Shown here piece by piece: positions 43,281 through 52,390 of a DNA stretch of 64,000 nt (the stretch's first letter is position 1; each line of letters begins with the position of its first letter). Source of the DNA: Sphingomonadaceae bacterium. Its GTDB lineage: Bacteria > Pseudomonadota > Alphaproteobacteria > Sphingomonadales > Sphingomonadaceae. A program made the position numbers and the translations under genes. The notes under the pieces were generated by a model. The model saw only the letters and a list, made by a program, of their open reading frames with translations, was not told the origin of the DNA and ran no database searches. The stretch is taken from contig JACKLA010000001.1 of assembly GCA_024236155.1 (NCBI GenBank), positions 124,001 to 188,000 of the forward strand. The letters are read 5' to 3'.

Positions 43281-43309
43281 ATGACACCGCTATGGAGGTT
43301 TTATGACAG
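43281..43309 (-). promoter_or_regulatory. Triple PHO-box-like repeat upstream of the porin
   Basis: On the minus strand CTGTCAT-AAAA-CCTCCAT-AGCG-GTGTCAT shows three 7-base units spaced by exactly 4 bases. The outer two are close to the PhoB consensus CTGTCAT. It sits between the asnC stop codon and the porin start. Confidence 0.7.
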
Positions 43310-43329
43310 TTTCGCGACGGGCGCTTCTG

Positions 43330-43794
43330 CTATCCGTCGCGAGGGACGGGATAGCCGGTCCATGGCTTGATCTGGCGGATCGAGAAACTCGAATGCATGG
43401 CCGATACGCCAGGCAGGCGCGACAGGCTTTCGCGATGGATCGCGTCAAAATGGGCGAGGTCACGCGCGGCGACACGCAGCATGTAGTCGTCCTCCCCCGA
43501 CATGAGGTGGCATTCGAGGATCGCCTCGAGTCCCGATGCCGCCCGTTCGAAACTGTCCATCGCATCGCGTCCCTGACTGATGAGCTTGATCTTGACGAAG
43601 GCCTGGAGGTGCAGGCCCACTGCAGCGGGATCGATCCGCGCCGAATAGCCGGTGATGACCTTGCGATCCTCCAGCGCGCGCACCCGCCGGTGGCAGGCAG
43701 AGTGAGACATGTTCACCTGCTCGGCGAGACGCGCGAGCGATTGCCCCGAGTCTTCCTGCAGGGCGGTGAGAATGCGACAGTCGGTGGGCGACAT
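43330..43794 (-). CDS. Lrp/AsnC-family transcriptional regulator
   Basis: The 154-residue protein has the AsnC-type helix-turn-helix in CRILTALQEDSGQSLARLAEQVNMSHSACHRRVRALED (about residues 5-45) and a C-terminal RAM domain (LQAFVKIKL, LECHLMSGEDDYMLRVAARDLAHF). It is transcribed divergently from alanine dehydrogenase with 133 bases between. This arrangement is typical of an alanine-responsive activator of ald. The effector is inferred from the neighbour. Confidence 0.9.
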   Translation of the reverse strand: MSPTDCRILTALQEDSGQSLARLAEQVNMSHSACHRRVRALEDRKVITGYSARIDPAAVGLHLQAFVKIKLISQGRDAMDSFERAASGLEAILECHLMSGEDDYMLRVAARDLAHFDAIHRESLSRLPGVSAMHSSFSIRQIKPWTGYPVPRDG

Positions 43795-43927
43795 AATATC
43801 TCTGACTTTTCGGATTTAGTGGGACATTATGACGATTTTTTGATCTGTTTGCTCAATTTTGACAAGTATTTTCACTTCTTCGGGCATATACTCCCGACAA
43901 AAGAACCTGTATCCGGAGAGTATCGAC
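43795..43927. promoter_or_regulatory. Divergent asnC-ald control region
   Basis: The 133-base gap is AT-rich for this genome (runs such as ATTTTTTGATCTG and TCAATTTTGACAAG). It must hold both promoters and the Lrp/AsnC operator sites. No single repeat stands out clearly. CCGGAGAG precedes the ald start codon. Confidence 0.45.
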
Positions 43928-45046
43928 ATGCGCATCGGCTGCCCCGCAGAGATCAAGAACCACGAATACCGCGTCGGCCTGACGCCCGAAAGCGCGCGGG
44001 AACTGGTAACCCGCGGCAACGAGGTGTGGATCGAAAGCGGCGCGGGCATGGGTATCGGCGCGACCGATGACCAGTATCGCAGCGCGGGCGCGAAGATCGT
44101 CGATGGGCCGGACCCGATCTTTGCCGAGTGCGAAATGGTGGTGAAGGTCAAGGAACCGCAGGCGGTCGAACGCGCCAAGCTGCGCGAAGGGCAGATCCTC
44201 TATACCTATCTCCACCTCGCACCCGATCCCGAGCAGACCGAGGATCTCGTCAAATCGGGCGTGACCGCAATCGCCTACGAAACCGTCACCGGCCCGCGCG
44301 GCAGCCTGCCGCTTTTGAAGCCAATGAGCCAGGTTGCCGGGCGCATGAGCATCCAGGCGGGCGCGACCGCGCTTGAGAAGGCGCATGGCGGGCGCGGCGT
44401 GCTGATCGGCGGCGTTCCCGGCGTGCTGCCGGGCAAGGTCGTGGTGATCGGCGGCGGCGTGGTCGGGTTCAATGCGGCGCAGATGGCAGTCGGCCTCGGC
44501 GGCGATGTCGAAATCCTCGATCGCGACCCCGAAGTGCTCGAGAAGGTCGGCACCTTCTTCGAGGCCCGCGCATCGACCCGCTTCTCGAACCACACCAACC
44601 TCGAGGAAGCGGTCAGCCAGGCGGACCTCGTGATCGGTGCGGTGCTGATCCCGGGCGCGGCTGCGCCCAAGCTGGTGACCCGCGAGATGCTGGGGCTGAT
44701 GAAGCCGGGCGCAGTGCTGGTCGACGTGGCGATCGACCAGGGCGGCTGTTTCGAAACTTCCAAGGCAACCACCCATGCAGAACCGACCTATGTGGTCGAC
44801 GACATCGTGCATTATTGTGTCGCAAACATGCCGGGCGCGGTTGCGCGCACCAGCACCTATGCGCTCAACAACGTCACCCTGCCGCATGCGCTGCGGATGG
44901 CCAAACTGGGATGGAAGGAAGCCATGCGCGAGAACGCGCATCTGGCCGAAGGGCTGAACGTCCATGCCGGCAAAGTGACCTACAAGGCGGTGGCGGACGA
45001 GCTGGGGTACGAGTTCCAGTCGGTTGCGGACGTGCTCGCCGCATAG
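43928..45046 (+). CDS. ald: Alanine dehydrogenase
   Basis: Ald interconverts L-alanine and pyruvate plus ammonia with NAD. The 372-residue protein shows MRIGCPAEIKNHEYRVGLTP at the N-terminus, the pyruvate-binding residues around KVKEPQ and YLHLAPD (catalytic His about 96), the NAD fold VVVIGGGVVGFNAAQMA near 175 and the second signature DVAIDQGGCFETS with its catalytic Asp. The end YVVDDIVHYCVANMPGAVARTSTYALNN is typical. It is probably controlled by the divergent Lrp/AsnC regulator. Confidence 0.97.
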   Translation: MRIGCPAEIKNHEYRVGLTPESARELVTRGNEVWIESGAGMGIGATDDQYRSAGAKIVDGPDPIFAECEMVVKVKEPQAVERAKLREGQILYTYLHLAPDPEQTEDLVKSGVTAIAYETVTGPRGSLPLLKPMSQVAGRMSIQAGATALEKAHGGRGVLIGGVPGVLPGKVVVIGGGVVGFNAAQMAVGLGGDVEILDRDPEVLEKVGTFFEARASTRFSNHTNLEEAVSQADLVIGAVLIPGAAAPKLVTREMLGLMKPGAVLVDVAIDQGGCFETSKATTHAEPTYVVDDIVHYCVANMPGAVARTSTYALNNVTLPHALRMAKLGWKEAMRENAHLAEGLNVHAGKVTYKAVADELGYEFQSVADVLAA

Positions 45047-45100
45047 GCAGAATCCGGCGGGTTTACCCGCTGCTAACCCTGTCATGCCTATACCCTGTCC

Positions 45101-46849
45101 ATGCGACGGGGGGTCATCAACGCTGTTCTGCGCGTGTGCGTATTGCTTTTCGGCCTGCTTGCCGCAGGCACGCAGCCTGTTGCCGCGCGCACGCTTGGCG
45201 AGAACGATATTGCCCGCACCTGTTATGCAGGCGGCGCCATCGATGAAAGCCTCGCTGCGATCATTTCCGACGGTGCACGCTGGAAATGCAATGAGTTCGA
45301 AGAGGATATCTCGCCCGAACGCTTGCTGATCAGCTACGAGCTGGCAGCCGATGCAGGCCAGCCGGAAAGCTTCAAGCTGCGTAGGAGCCGGCTCGAAACG
45401 GTCCACATCGTCGGCATCGACAGCACCGGAAAAACGGCAGTTTCAGATTATCCGATGGCCACCCTCGATCCGGCAGGTATTGAAGGAATGGTATCAGTGC
45501 CGGTCCCCAAAACCGGTGGGAAACTGGTCCGCATTGTCGTCGCATTCGATATGCCGACGACACCCGCGCTGCTGACGTCATCGAGCCTCGACACCAGGCC
45601 GGGCGGCGTCGATTACGGCACTTTCAGGGACTATATGATCGTCAGCGCGATTTGCGGCATGCTGCTGCTGCCGTTCCTGTTCAATTTCGCTTTCTGGCGC
45701 GTGCTTCGGGAACGGTTCCTAATCTGGCATACGGTGCTGACTTTCGCGATGCTGCTGGCCGTGAGCAGCTCTTCGAACCTGATGCGCGTGACATTCGATG
45801 TTTCGAACCGCCTTGTCAGCGATGCCGCGACGATCAGTTTCGGAGCAACTGTGGCCGCCGGTTCGATGTTCGCCGCAAGCTTTATCGAAGAAGGCAAGCT
45901 GCACCCCTGGCTGCGGCGAGCCCTGCCATTCGTCGCGCTCTATTCAATCTCGCTCAGCCTTATCCACGCCGCGTTTCCCTATGTTCTGCGGCCGATCCAG
46001 GTCGATCTCTACCTGATGGGCTTCCTGCCCGTCCTGGCAATCCTCATCACGGTATTTTTCAACGCGCTTTACCGGCGCAGCCGGGCAATGCTGTTCCAGG
46101 TCATCGGCTGGGCGCCGCTCGTCGTCGTGGGAATGATCCGGCAGTTCACCTACCTGACCGCTTTCGTCCCCATCAACGATGCCATGCACCTGTTCTATTT
46201 CGGTTGCGCATTCGAAGTGCTGGCGACCGCGATGGGCGTGGCGGACCGGATGATGATCCTGAAGGTCGAGCGGGATTCGGCACGGGTCGAGGCAAGGTCG
46301 ATGGAGCAACTGGCCGGTTGCGATCCGCTGACCGGCCTGCTCAACCGGCGCGCCCTCGACGAGGGTTTCTCGGAGCATCATGCCGACGGGTACGAGACCT
46401 TCGCGCTGATCGACCTCGACCACTTCAAGTCGATCAACGACCAGTTCGGACACGATATGGGCGACCGCGTCCTGAAGACTGTCGGCGAAGTGCTGAACGG
46501 CGAGAAATCCTGCATTGGCTACAGGCTGGGTGGCGAGGAATTCCTGCTGATGATGCGCGGCGCCAACACGGCCAAACGCGCCGAAGCCCTGCGGCAAGCG
46601 CTGTCGCTGCGCATCGCGCGCGAAGTCGACGGGCTCGACCGCGTGGTGACGGCCAGTATGGGGTTGCTGGTCATGCCACGCAGCGCCGTTCCGAACGCAC
46701 AATTCTCTAATGTCTACAGCCGGGTCGACATGCTCCTCTACGAGGCGAAATCGCAGGGTCGCAACCGCACCGTCAGCGAACGCTTGCAGGCCTTCGGGCG
46801 TCGCAGGGAAGACCGCCGTCTGGGGCGGCGCCCCACACAAGCTGCCTGA
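45101..46849 (+). CDS. Membrane diguanylate cyclase with 7TM-DISM-like sensor region
   Basis: The 582-residue protein has a signal peptide, a periplasmic domain (about residues 30-170), seven hydrophobic helices (about 175-390) and a C-terminal GGDEF domain. The layout matches 7TMR-DISM sensor cyclases. The active site is intact as RLGGEEF near residue 478, with DPLTGLLNRRAL and DLDHFKSINDQFGHDMGD upstream. The inhibitory RxxD motif expected five residues before GGEEF is absent (EKSC instead), so product inhibition may be lost. It should make cyclic-di-GMP in response to an extracellular signal. Confidence 0.88.
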   Translation: MRRGVINAVLRVCVLLFGLLAAGTQPVAARTLGENDIARTCYAGGAIDESLAAIISDGARWKCNEFEEDISPERLLISYELAADAGQPESFKLRRSRLETVHIVGIDSTGKTAVSDYPMATLDPAGIEGMVSVPVPKTGGKLVRIVVAFDMPTTPALLTSSSLDTRPGGVDYGTFRDYMIVSAICGMLLLPFLFNFAFWRVLRERFLIWHTVLTFAMLLAVSSSSNLMRVTFDVSNRLVSDAATISFGATVAAGSMFAASFIEEGKLHPWLRRALPFVALYSISLSLIHAAFPYVLRPIQVDLYLMGFLPVLAILITVFFNALYRRSRAMLFQVIGWAPLVVVGMIRQFTYLTAFVPINDAMHLFYFGCAFEVLATAMGVADRMMILKVERDSARVEARSMEQLAGCDPLTGLLNRRALDEGFSEHHADGYETFALIDLDHFKSINDQFGHDMGDRVLKTVGEVLNGEKSCIGYRLGGEEFLLMMRGANTAKRAEALRQALSLRIAREVDGLDRVVTASMGLLVMPRSAVPNAQFSNVYSRVDMLLYEAKSQGRNRTVSERLQAFGRRREDRRLGRRPTQAA

Positions 46850-46850
46850 A

Positions 46851-47258
46851 TCAGCCGTCGGCGTCGACGCGAAAAGGCGCGATGATCTCGGGCCGGACGC
46901 GCGCAAGCCTTCCGCTCTCGCGATGAAGCATGGCCCATGTCGTCAATGCCGAGACGATGATCTTGCCATCAGCATTGCGGAAATCGACCCGGCGGGTGGA
47001 TTTCGCACCCTGCGCATCGCCCGGGATCCAGGTCTCGCCCGTCACACTGTCGCCCTCGGCGATATTGCCGCGATAATCGATCTCATGCCGCACCACCAGC
47101 CAGACGAAATCGCGCGCATCCTCTGGCCGCGCCACCGCATCCCAATGCGCGGTGGCCATATCCTGCACCCATTGCACCCACACCGCATTGTTGACATGGC
47201 CCATCACGTCGATGTGCTGTGGTCCGGCAATGAACTGGAGCGAAAAGAGTCCGCTCAT
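46851..47258 (-). CDS. Acyl-CoA thioesterase, 4HBT/YbgC type
   Basis: The 135-residue protein is a hot-dog thioesterase: IDVMGHVNNAVWVQWVQDMA contains the catalytic Asp and the MGHVNN block of 4-hydroxybenzoyl-CoA thioesterases. It should hydrolyse an acyl-CoA. The ATG at 47258 overlaps the stop of the oligopeptidase gene by four bases, so it is expressed with it. The substrate is unknown. Confidence 0.83.
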   Translation of the reverse strand: MSGLFSLQFIAGPQHIDVMGHVNNAVWVQWVQDMATAHWDAVARPEDARDFVWLVVRHEIDYRGNIAEGDSVTGETWIPGDAQGAKSTRRVDFRNADGKIIVSALTTWAMLHRESGRLARVRPEIIAPFRVDADG

Positions 47259-49420
47259 TCCCCCGCCAGACCCAGCTGCCACAGGATAAAGGCGTATTCC
47301 TCCGCCGTTTCGTAGAGCGAGGCGAAGCGACCCGATTTGCCGCCGTGGCCAGCGCCCATATTGGTCTTGAGCAGCAGTTCGTTGTCATCGGTCTTGGTGT
47401 CGCGCAGCAGGGCGACCCATTTGGCAGGTTCCCAATAGGTAACGCGCGGATCGTTCAGCCCGGCGGTCACCAGCATCGGCGGGTAAACCTGCGCGCTGAC
47501 CTGGTCGTAGGGTGAGTAGCTGAGGATATAGGCGAAGGCCTGCTTGCTGCGGATCGGGTCACCCCATTCGGGCCATTCGCCCGGCGTCAGTGGCAGGCTC
47601 TCGTCGAGCATGGTGTTGAGCACGTCGACGAAGGGCACATGCGCCACCACCGCGCCCCACAGATCGGGATCGGTGTTGACGATCACACCCATCAACTCGC
47701 CGCCAGCCGAACCGCCGCTGGCGGAAAGCATGCCCTTCTCGGTGTAGCCCTTGGCGACCAGCCCCTTCGCCACATCGACGAAATCGTTGAAGGTGTTGGT
47801 CCGCTCGTTGAGCTTGCCTTGCAGATACCAGCGCCGCCCTAGGTCATCGCCGCCCCGGATATGCGCGATGGCGAAGGCCATGCCGCGGTCGAGCAGGCTG
47901 AGCCGCGAAGAGGAAAAGCCCGGCGGCACGGCGTAACCATAGGCGCCATAGGCATAGAGATGCAGCGGCCCGGCCCCTGCTGGGCGATCCTTGCGATAGA
48001 CCACGCTGACCGGGACCATGGTCCCGTCGCGCGCCTCGATCGTCAGCCGTTCGGTGGTATAAAGCGATGCGTCATAACCGCTGGGGATTTCCTGCTGCTT
48101 GAGCAGTTCGAGCCGCGCATCGGCGAGGTGAAAGTCATAGACCGAATCCGGCGTGACCATGCTCTCGTAAACGAGCCGCAGCTTGTCGACATCATATTCG
48201 GGATTGTTCGACAGCCCTGCCGAATAGCTCGCTTCGGGGAAGGCGATCGGCGTGATCTTCGACGCGTCGGCGTAGGAACGCACCTGAACCTGGTCGAGCC
48301 CGTTCAGCCGCCCTTCCGTGACGTAGAAGTCTTTGTAGAGTTCGAAACCGGTGAGGTAGAACTCGTCCGATCCGGCAATGAGCGTTTCCCACTCGCCTGG
48401 CGCATCGAGGTTGGCCGTTGCAAGGCGGAAATTGACATGTTCGTCATTGGTGTGGACGTAGAGTTTGCCGTCGCGAATATCGACATCGTATTCGACGCCT
48501 TTGACGCGCGGCTTGATCAGGATCTGCTCGCCGGTCGGGTCATCGGCGCGCACCAGCCGCACTTCGCTCGTCTCGTTGTCGCCAGTGGCGATGACCAGCC
48601 AGTCTTCCTGCGCCGAAAGTCCTGCCCCGACCCCGAAACTCTGGTCCTCTTCCTTGTAAAGCGTCGCATCGCTTTCAACCGGGGTACCGATAACGTGCAG
48701 CTTCGCCTCTAGCGTGCGCCACTCTTCGGTCGAGGGGCCGTAGACCAGCGCTGTGTCCTTCGCGACCCAGGTCAGGCCGCCGCGAAGGTTGGTCAGCTCG
48801 TCGGCCAGCAACTCACCGGTCTCGAGATCCTTGATCCGCGCGGTGTAGCGTTCCGAACCATTGTCATCCGACGAATAGGCAAGGAACCGGCCATTGTTCG
48901 AGACCGAAAGCGCCCCGAGCCGGAAATAGTCCTTTCCTTCGGCCAGTGCGTTCTCGTCAAGGATCAGCACTTCATCGCCACCAGCGGCGGGGCGCCGATA
49001 CCATTTGCGATATTCCTGCCCTTCGTCGAATTTCGACCAGTAGATCCAGTCGCCATCTTTCTGCGGGACCGAGGAATCGTCCTCCTTCACACGGCCCTTC
49101 AGCTCTTCATAGATCGTGTCGACCAGCCCCTGCTGCGGCGCCATCCGCGCTTCGAACCACGCATTCTCCGCCTTGACGTAATCGAGCACATCCTCGTCAT
49201 CGACCACCGGATAGGATTGGTCCTTGAGCCAGTGATAGGGATCCGAAATGGTGATCCCGTGATGGGAATAGCTATGCTCGCGTTTTTCCGCGACAGGAGG
49301 GGCAGTAGGGGCGTTTTCGGTCAATTCCATATCCTTCGAGCGAACATCGTCCTGTGCCGCCAACGGCTGGGCTGCAAGCACTGCGAAAAGCGCAATCGTG
49401 GCGACTTGTGCGAGTTTCAT
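47255..49420 (-). CDS. Oligopeptidase B-like S9 peptidase
   Basis: The 721-residue protein has a signal peptide (ending AAQPLAAQ), an N-terminal seven-bladed propeller (about 60-430) and a prolyl-oligopeptidase catalytic domain. The catalytic Ser is in SASGGSAGGELMG, the Asp in TAGLNDPRVTYWEP and the His in NMGAGHGGKSGR. Oligopeptidase B cleaves short peptides after basic residues. The block DPYHWLKD near the start is typical of the family. Export to the periplasm is unusual for PtrB of enteric bacteria but common in this lineage. Confidence 0.92.
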   Translation of the reverse strand: MKLAQVATIALFAVLAAQPLAAQDDVRSKDMELTENAPTAPPVAEKREHSYSHHGITISDPYHWLKDQSYPVVDDEDVLDYVKAENAWFEARMAPQQGLVDTIYEELKGRVKEDDSSVPQKDGDWIYWSKFDEGQEYRKWYRRPAAGGDEVLILDENALAEGKDYFRLGALSVSNNGRFLAYSSDDNGSERYTARIKDLETGELLADELTNLRGGLTWVAKDTALVYGPSTEEWRTLEAKLHVIGTPVESDATLYKEEDQSFGVGAGLSAQEDWLVIATGDNETSEVRLVRADDPTGEQILIKPRVKGVEYDVDIRDGKLYVHTNDEHVNFRLATANLDAPGEWETLIAGSDEFYLTGFELYKDFYVTEGRLNGLDQVQVRSYADASKITPIAFPEASYSAGLSNNPEYDVDKLRLVYESMVTPDSVYDFHLADARLELLKQQEIPSGYDASLYTTERLTIEARDGTMVPVSVVYRKDRPAGAGPLHLYAYGAYGYAVPPGFSSSRLSLLDRGMAFAIAHIRGGDDLGRRWYLQGKLNERTNTFNDFVDVAKGLVAKGYTEKGMLSASGGSAGGELMGVIVNTDPDLWGAVVAHVPFVDVLNTMLDESLPLTPGEWPEWGDPIRSKQAFAYILSYSPYDQVSAQVYPPMLVTAGLNDPRVTYWEPAKWVALLRDTKTDDNELLLKTNMGAGHGGKSGRFASLYETAEEYAFILWQLGLAGE

Positions 49421-49529
49421 GCCGGATATCCCTGTCGGTTGGCGGGTTCGGGTGCTATATAGTCTCGGACGAAACTATGTTGCCCCACGATAGGCGACAA
49501 GGACGAAAAACCAAACCAGGACCGACATA

Positions 49530-51347
49530 ATGCTGATGCAAACTCACGAAGCCCGCCTTTCCGCCCTGCGGGAGGAATTGAAGCGGCAGGACCTCGACGG
49601 TTTTGTCGTTCCGATCAGTGACGAGCATATGTCCGAATATATTGGTGGCTATGCCCAGCGGCTGGCATGGCTGACCGGTTTCGGCGGATCGGCCGGCGCG
49701 GCGATCGTGCTTCGGGATCGTGCGGCGATGTTCGTCGACGGGCGCTATACCATTCAGGTGCGCGAACAGGTCGACGGGCAGTTCTACGATTACTGCCAGG
49801 TTCCTGCAGAAAGCATGGGTGACTGGCTCAAGGTCCACGCCCCCGAAGGCGCAAGGATCGGTTACGATGCCTGGCTGCACACGCGCGGCTGGGTTTCGGC
49901 GACAGGCAAGGCAATCGCGAAGAAGGGGATCGAGCTGGTCCCCGTCGCACGCAATCCGGTCGATGCCGTATGGGCCGACCGCCCTGAACCATCCAAGGCA
50001 ATAGCCGAAATTCACGCCGACGAATTCGCCGGACGATCGAGCGCAGAAAAGCGCAGCGAAGTGGCCGATTGGCTAAAAGAGGAAGGCTATGACGCTGCTG
50101 TCATTTCAGCCCTCGATTCGATCGCCTGGTTGCTCAATATCCGGGGCACCGATGTCGAGCGCACACCGGTTGCGCTGTCCTATGTCCTCGCCCACGCCGA
50201 TGGCACGGCAGAGCTGTTCATCGCCCCTGAAAAAGTCACGCCTGAGCTGGAAAAGCACCTCGGCAATGCCGTGACGATCCGCAACCGGGCCGACTTCGAG
50301 CCCGCGCTGGGCGGAATGAAGGGCAAGACCGTGGCGGTCGATCCCGATTTCGGCGTGGCGGCAATCTACCAGCTGCTCGAAGAAGCAGGCGCAACCCCTG
50401 TGACCGAACGCGATCCGGTAATCGTCCCCAAGGCAGTCAAGAATGCAGCCGAACAGCAGGGGCACCGCGATGCACAGGCCCGCGACGGAGCGGCGCTGGC
50501 AAAGTTCCTCCACTGGCTTTCGGTCGAGGCCCCCAAGGGCGGCGAAACCGAATTGTCGGCCGTCGCCGCGCTGCGTGGCTTCAGAGAAGAAACCGGGCTG
50601 CTGCGCGACCAGAGCTTCGACACCATCTCTGCCGCCGGTCCGCATGCCGCGATCCCGCATTACCGGGTCGACGAAGACAGCAACCTGCCAATCGCGCCGG
50701 GCAGCGTGTTCCTGTGCGATTCGGGCGGGCAATATCGCGACGGGACGACCGATATCACGCGCACCGTGTGGATCGGCAACTCCGACGAAACCGCAGAACC
50801 GACGCAGGAGCACAAGGACCGGTTCACCCGCGTGCTCAAGGGCCATATCGCGCTCGCCATGGCACGCTTTCCGGCGGGCACCAGCGGGGGCCAACTCGAC
50901 GCGCTGGCGCGGCAGTTCCTGTGGCAGGCGGGCGTCGACTATGCGCATGGCACGGGGCACGGTGTCGGCAGCTATCTCGGTGTGCACGAAGGGCCGCAAC
51001 GTATCGCCAAGGCAAGCGGGCCGCAGCCGGGCACCGGCGAACCGCTGCGCGCAGGCATGATCCTGTCGAACGAGCCGGGATATTACAAGGCAGGCGATTT
51101 CGGCATCCGGATCGAGAACCTCGTATTGACCGTGGCTCAGGATATCGACGGGGCCGAAGGGGACTATCTCGGTTTCGACACGCTCACCTTTGTGCCAATC
51201 GATCGCACGCTGGTGGACCGCGACCTGCTGACCGCAGAGGAGATCGGCTGGTGGAACCGCTATCACGCCACGACGCTGGATATCCTTGCCCCGCAACTGG
51301 AAGGAGATGTCCTGGCCTGGGTCAAAGAGGCGTGCCAACCGCTCTGA
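49530..51347 (+). CDS. Xaa-Pro aminopeptidase, M24B (aminopeptidase P) family
   Basis: The 605-residue protein has the creatinase-like N-terminal domains, with DEHMSEYIGGYAQRLAWLTGFGGSAG near residue 27, and a C-terminal pita-bread metallopeptidase. The dimetal ligands fit FLCDSGGQYRDGTTDITRT (Asp pair), GTGHGVGSYLGVHEGPQ (His), MILSNEPGYYKAGDFGIRIENL (Glu) and a terminal Glu. It removes N-terminal residues before proline. Two in-frame ATGs (49530 and 49536) are possible. It is divergent from the oligopeptidase gene. Confidence 0.93.
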   Translation: MLMQTHEARLSALREELKRQDLDGFVVPISDEHMSEYIGGYAQRLAWLTGFGGSAGAAIVLRDRAAMFVDGRYTIQVREQVDGQFYDYCQVPAESMGDWLKVHAPEGARIGYDAWLHTRGWVSATGKAIAKKGIELVPVARNPVDAVWADRPEPSKAIAEIHADEFAGRSSAEKRSEVADWLKEEGYDAAVISALDSIAWLLNIRGTDVERTPVALSYVLAHADGTAELFIAPEKVTPELEKHLGNAVTIRNRADFEPALGGMKGKTVAVDPDFGVAAIYQLLEEAGATPVTERDPVIVPKAVKNAAEQQGHRDAQARDGAALAKFLHWLSVEAPKGGETELSAVAALRGFREETGLLRDQSFDTISAAGPHAAIPHYRVDEDSNLPIAPGSVFLCDSGGQYRDGTTDITRTVWIGNSDETAEPTQEHKDRFTRVLKGHIALAMARFPAGTSGGQLDALARQFLWQAGVDYAHGTGHGVGSYLGVHEGPQRIAKASGPQPGTGEPLRAGMILSNEPGYYKAGDFGIRIENLVLTVAQDIDGAEGDYLGFDTLTFVPIDRTLVDRDLLTAEEIGWWNRYHATTLDILAPQLEGDVLAWVKEACQPL

Positions 51348-51418
51348 TCGCGCTTGCGAGACCCATTATGTTCCTATAATGTTCCCGCCGGTCGCGAGTC
51401 GCAAACAGGAGAGATTGC

Positions 51419-51814
51419 ATGATCGGTTACGTTACGCTGGGCACCAACGACCTGCCGGGCAACGCGCCCTTCTATGACGCCCTCGCCAAGGAAATGGGGG
51501 TCGGGCGGATGATGGAGTTCGACACTTTCATCGCATGGGGAGAATGGGGCGGCGGCGCGGGTGTCGCGCTGACCAAGCCGTTTGACGGAAACACCGCCTC
51601 GGTCGGCAATGGCACGATGGTTGCGCTGCAGGCGAAGGACAAGGATCAGGTCCATCGCCTTTACGATATCGCCATGGCCAATGGTGGCAGTTGCGAGGGT
51701 GCGCCGGGACCGCGCGGTGAGCCGGACGAGAATGGCAACACCTTCTACGCAGGATATTTCCGCGACCCTGATGGCAACAAGCTCAACGCTTTCTGCATGG
51801 TCAATGATGGCTGA
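51419..51814 (+). CDS. VOC-superfamily (glyoxalase-like) protein
   Basis: The 131-residue protein is one VOC domain: GYVTLGTNDLPGNAPFYDALAKEMG at the start and YFRDPDGNKLNAF at the end, with candidate metal ligands His, Glu or Asp at family positions. It resembles small glyoxalase/bleomycin-resistance-like proteins of unknown substrate. AGGAGAG precedes the ATG. Its stop overlaps the cupin gene start by eight bases. Confidence 0.85.
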   Translation: MIGYVTLGTNDLPGNAPFYDALAKEMGVGRMMEFDTFIAWGEWGGGAGVALTKPFDGNTASVGNGTMVALQAKDKDQVHRLYDIAMANGGSCEGAPGPRGEPDENGNTFYAGYFRDPDGNKLNAFCMVNDG

Positions 51815-52205
51815 CAAGCACCGGCTGGCGGAAAACTGGCTGCATCTGGGGCTTGGTGCGACTGCCATGCCCCAGCCACCCTTTACCGGCCTGGAATGGT
51901 ACGAAGCCTATGGCGCGCGCCACGCCAGCGACGGGGCGGAAGGACGGCTGGTTTCGCAGCACAGCTTTACCAAGAGCTGGGACAGCTGGGAAATGCACCC
52001 CATGGGTGACGAGGTTGTCATCTGCATCGAAGGTTCGATCAGTCTGCTGCAGGAACTGCCCGACGGCAGCAGCAGGTCCGTTATGCTCGAAGCGGGCGAT
52101 TATGCGGTCAACCCGCCCGGCGTCTGGCACACTGCCGACGTCGCCGGGCATGCGACCGCGATCTTCATCACCGCAGGCGAAGGTACACAGCACCGCCCAC
52201 GATGA
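51807..52205 (+). CDS. Cupin-domain protein
   Basis: The 132-residue protein has a cupin barrel: EMHPMGDEVVICIEGSISLL (motif 1, with His and Glu) and GDYAVNPPGVWHTADV (motif 2, with His), consistent with a metal-binding site. The function cannot be assigned. Co-translation with the VOC gene suggests related chemistry, perhaps sugar or small-aldehyde metabolism. An ATG three bases earlier is also possible. Confidence 0.82.
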   Translation: MADKHRLAENWLHLGLGATAMPQPPFTGLEWYEAYGARHASDGAEGRLVSQHSFTKSWDSWEMHPMGDEVVICIEGSISLLQELPDGSSRSVMLEAGDYAVNPPGVWHTADVAGHATAIFITAGEGTQHRPR

Positions 52206-52246
52206 CTTTTCGCGGAGGTGAACGGCGCGCTGCGGGTGATACAAAT

Positions 52247-52287
52247 TGCGACAATTCTGGCCCAAAACGGCATATTACTGCGACAAT
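52247..52287. promoter_or_regulatory. Direct repeat TGCGACAAT upstream of the EF-hand gene
   Basis: TGCGACAAT occurs at 52247-52255 and 52279-52287, exactly 32 bases apart (about three helical turns), about 100-140 bases before the EF-hand gene. An OmpR-type response regulator gene lies just downstream, so these could be its binding half-sites. Confidence 0.35.
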
Positions 52288-52309
52288 CGCCGCCTAAATA
52301 GGGTATCAC

Positions 52310-52364
52310 GAGCTGCGGCGATGCCACTCCAGTCCCCCTCCCCCCAAAGGTATCGTCGCAGCTC
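52310..52364 (+). promoter_or_regulatory. Leader hairpin with a C-rich loop before the EF-hand gene
   Basis: GAGCTGCGGCGAT (52310-52322) pairs with ATCGTCGCAGCTC (52352-52364) with one G-T wobble, and the 29-base loop holds CCCCCTCCCCCC. No T run follows, so it is not a simple terminator. The loop could pair with the GGAGAG ribosome binding site at 52381-52386 or with other messages. Confidence 0.45.
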
Positions 52365-52390
52365 AATCGTGATTTCGATTGGAGAGACTG

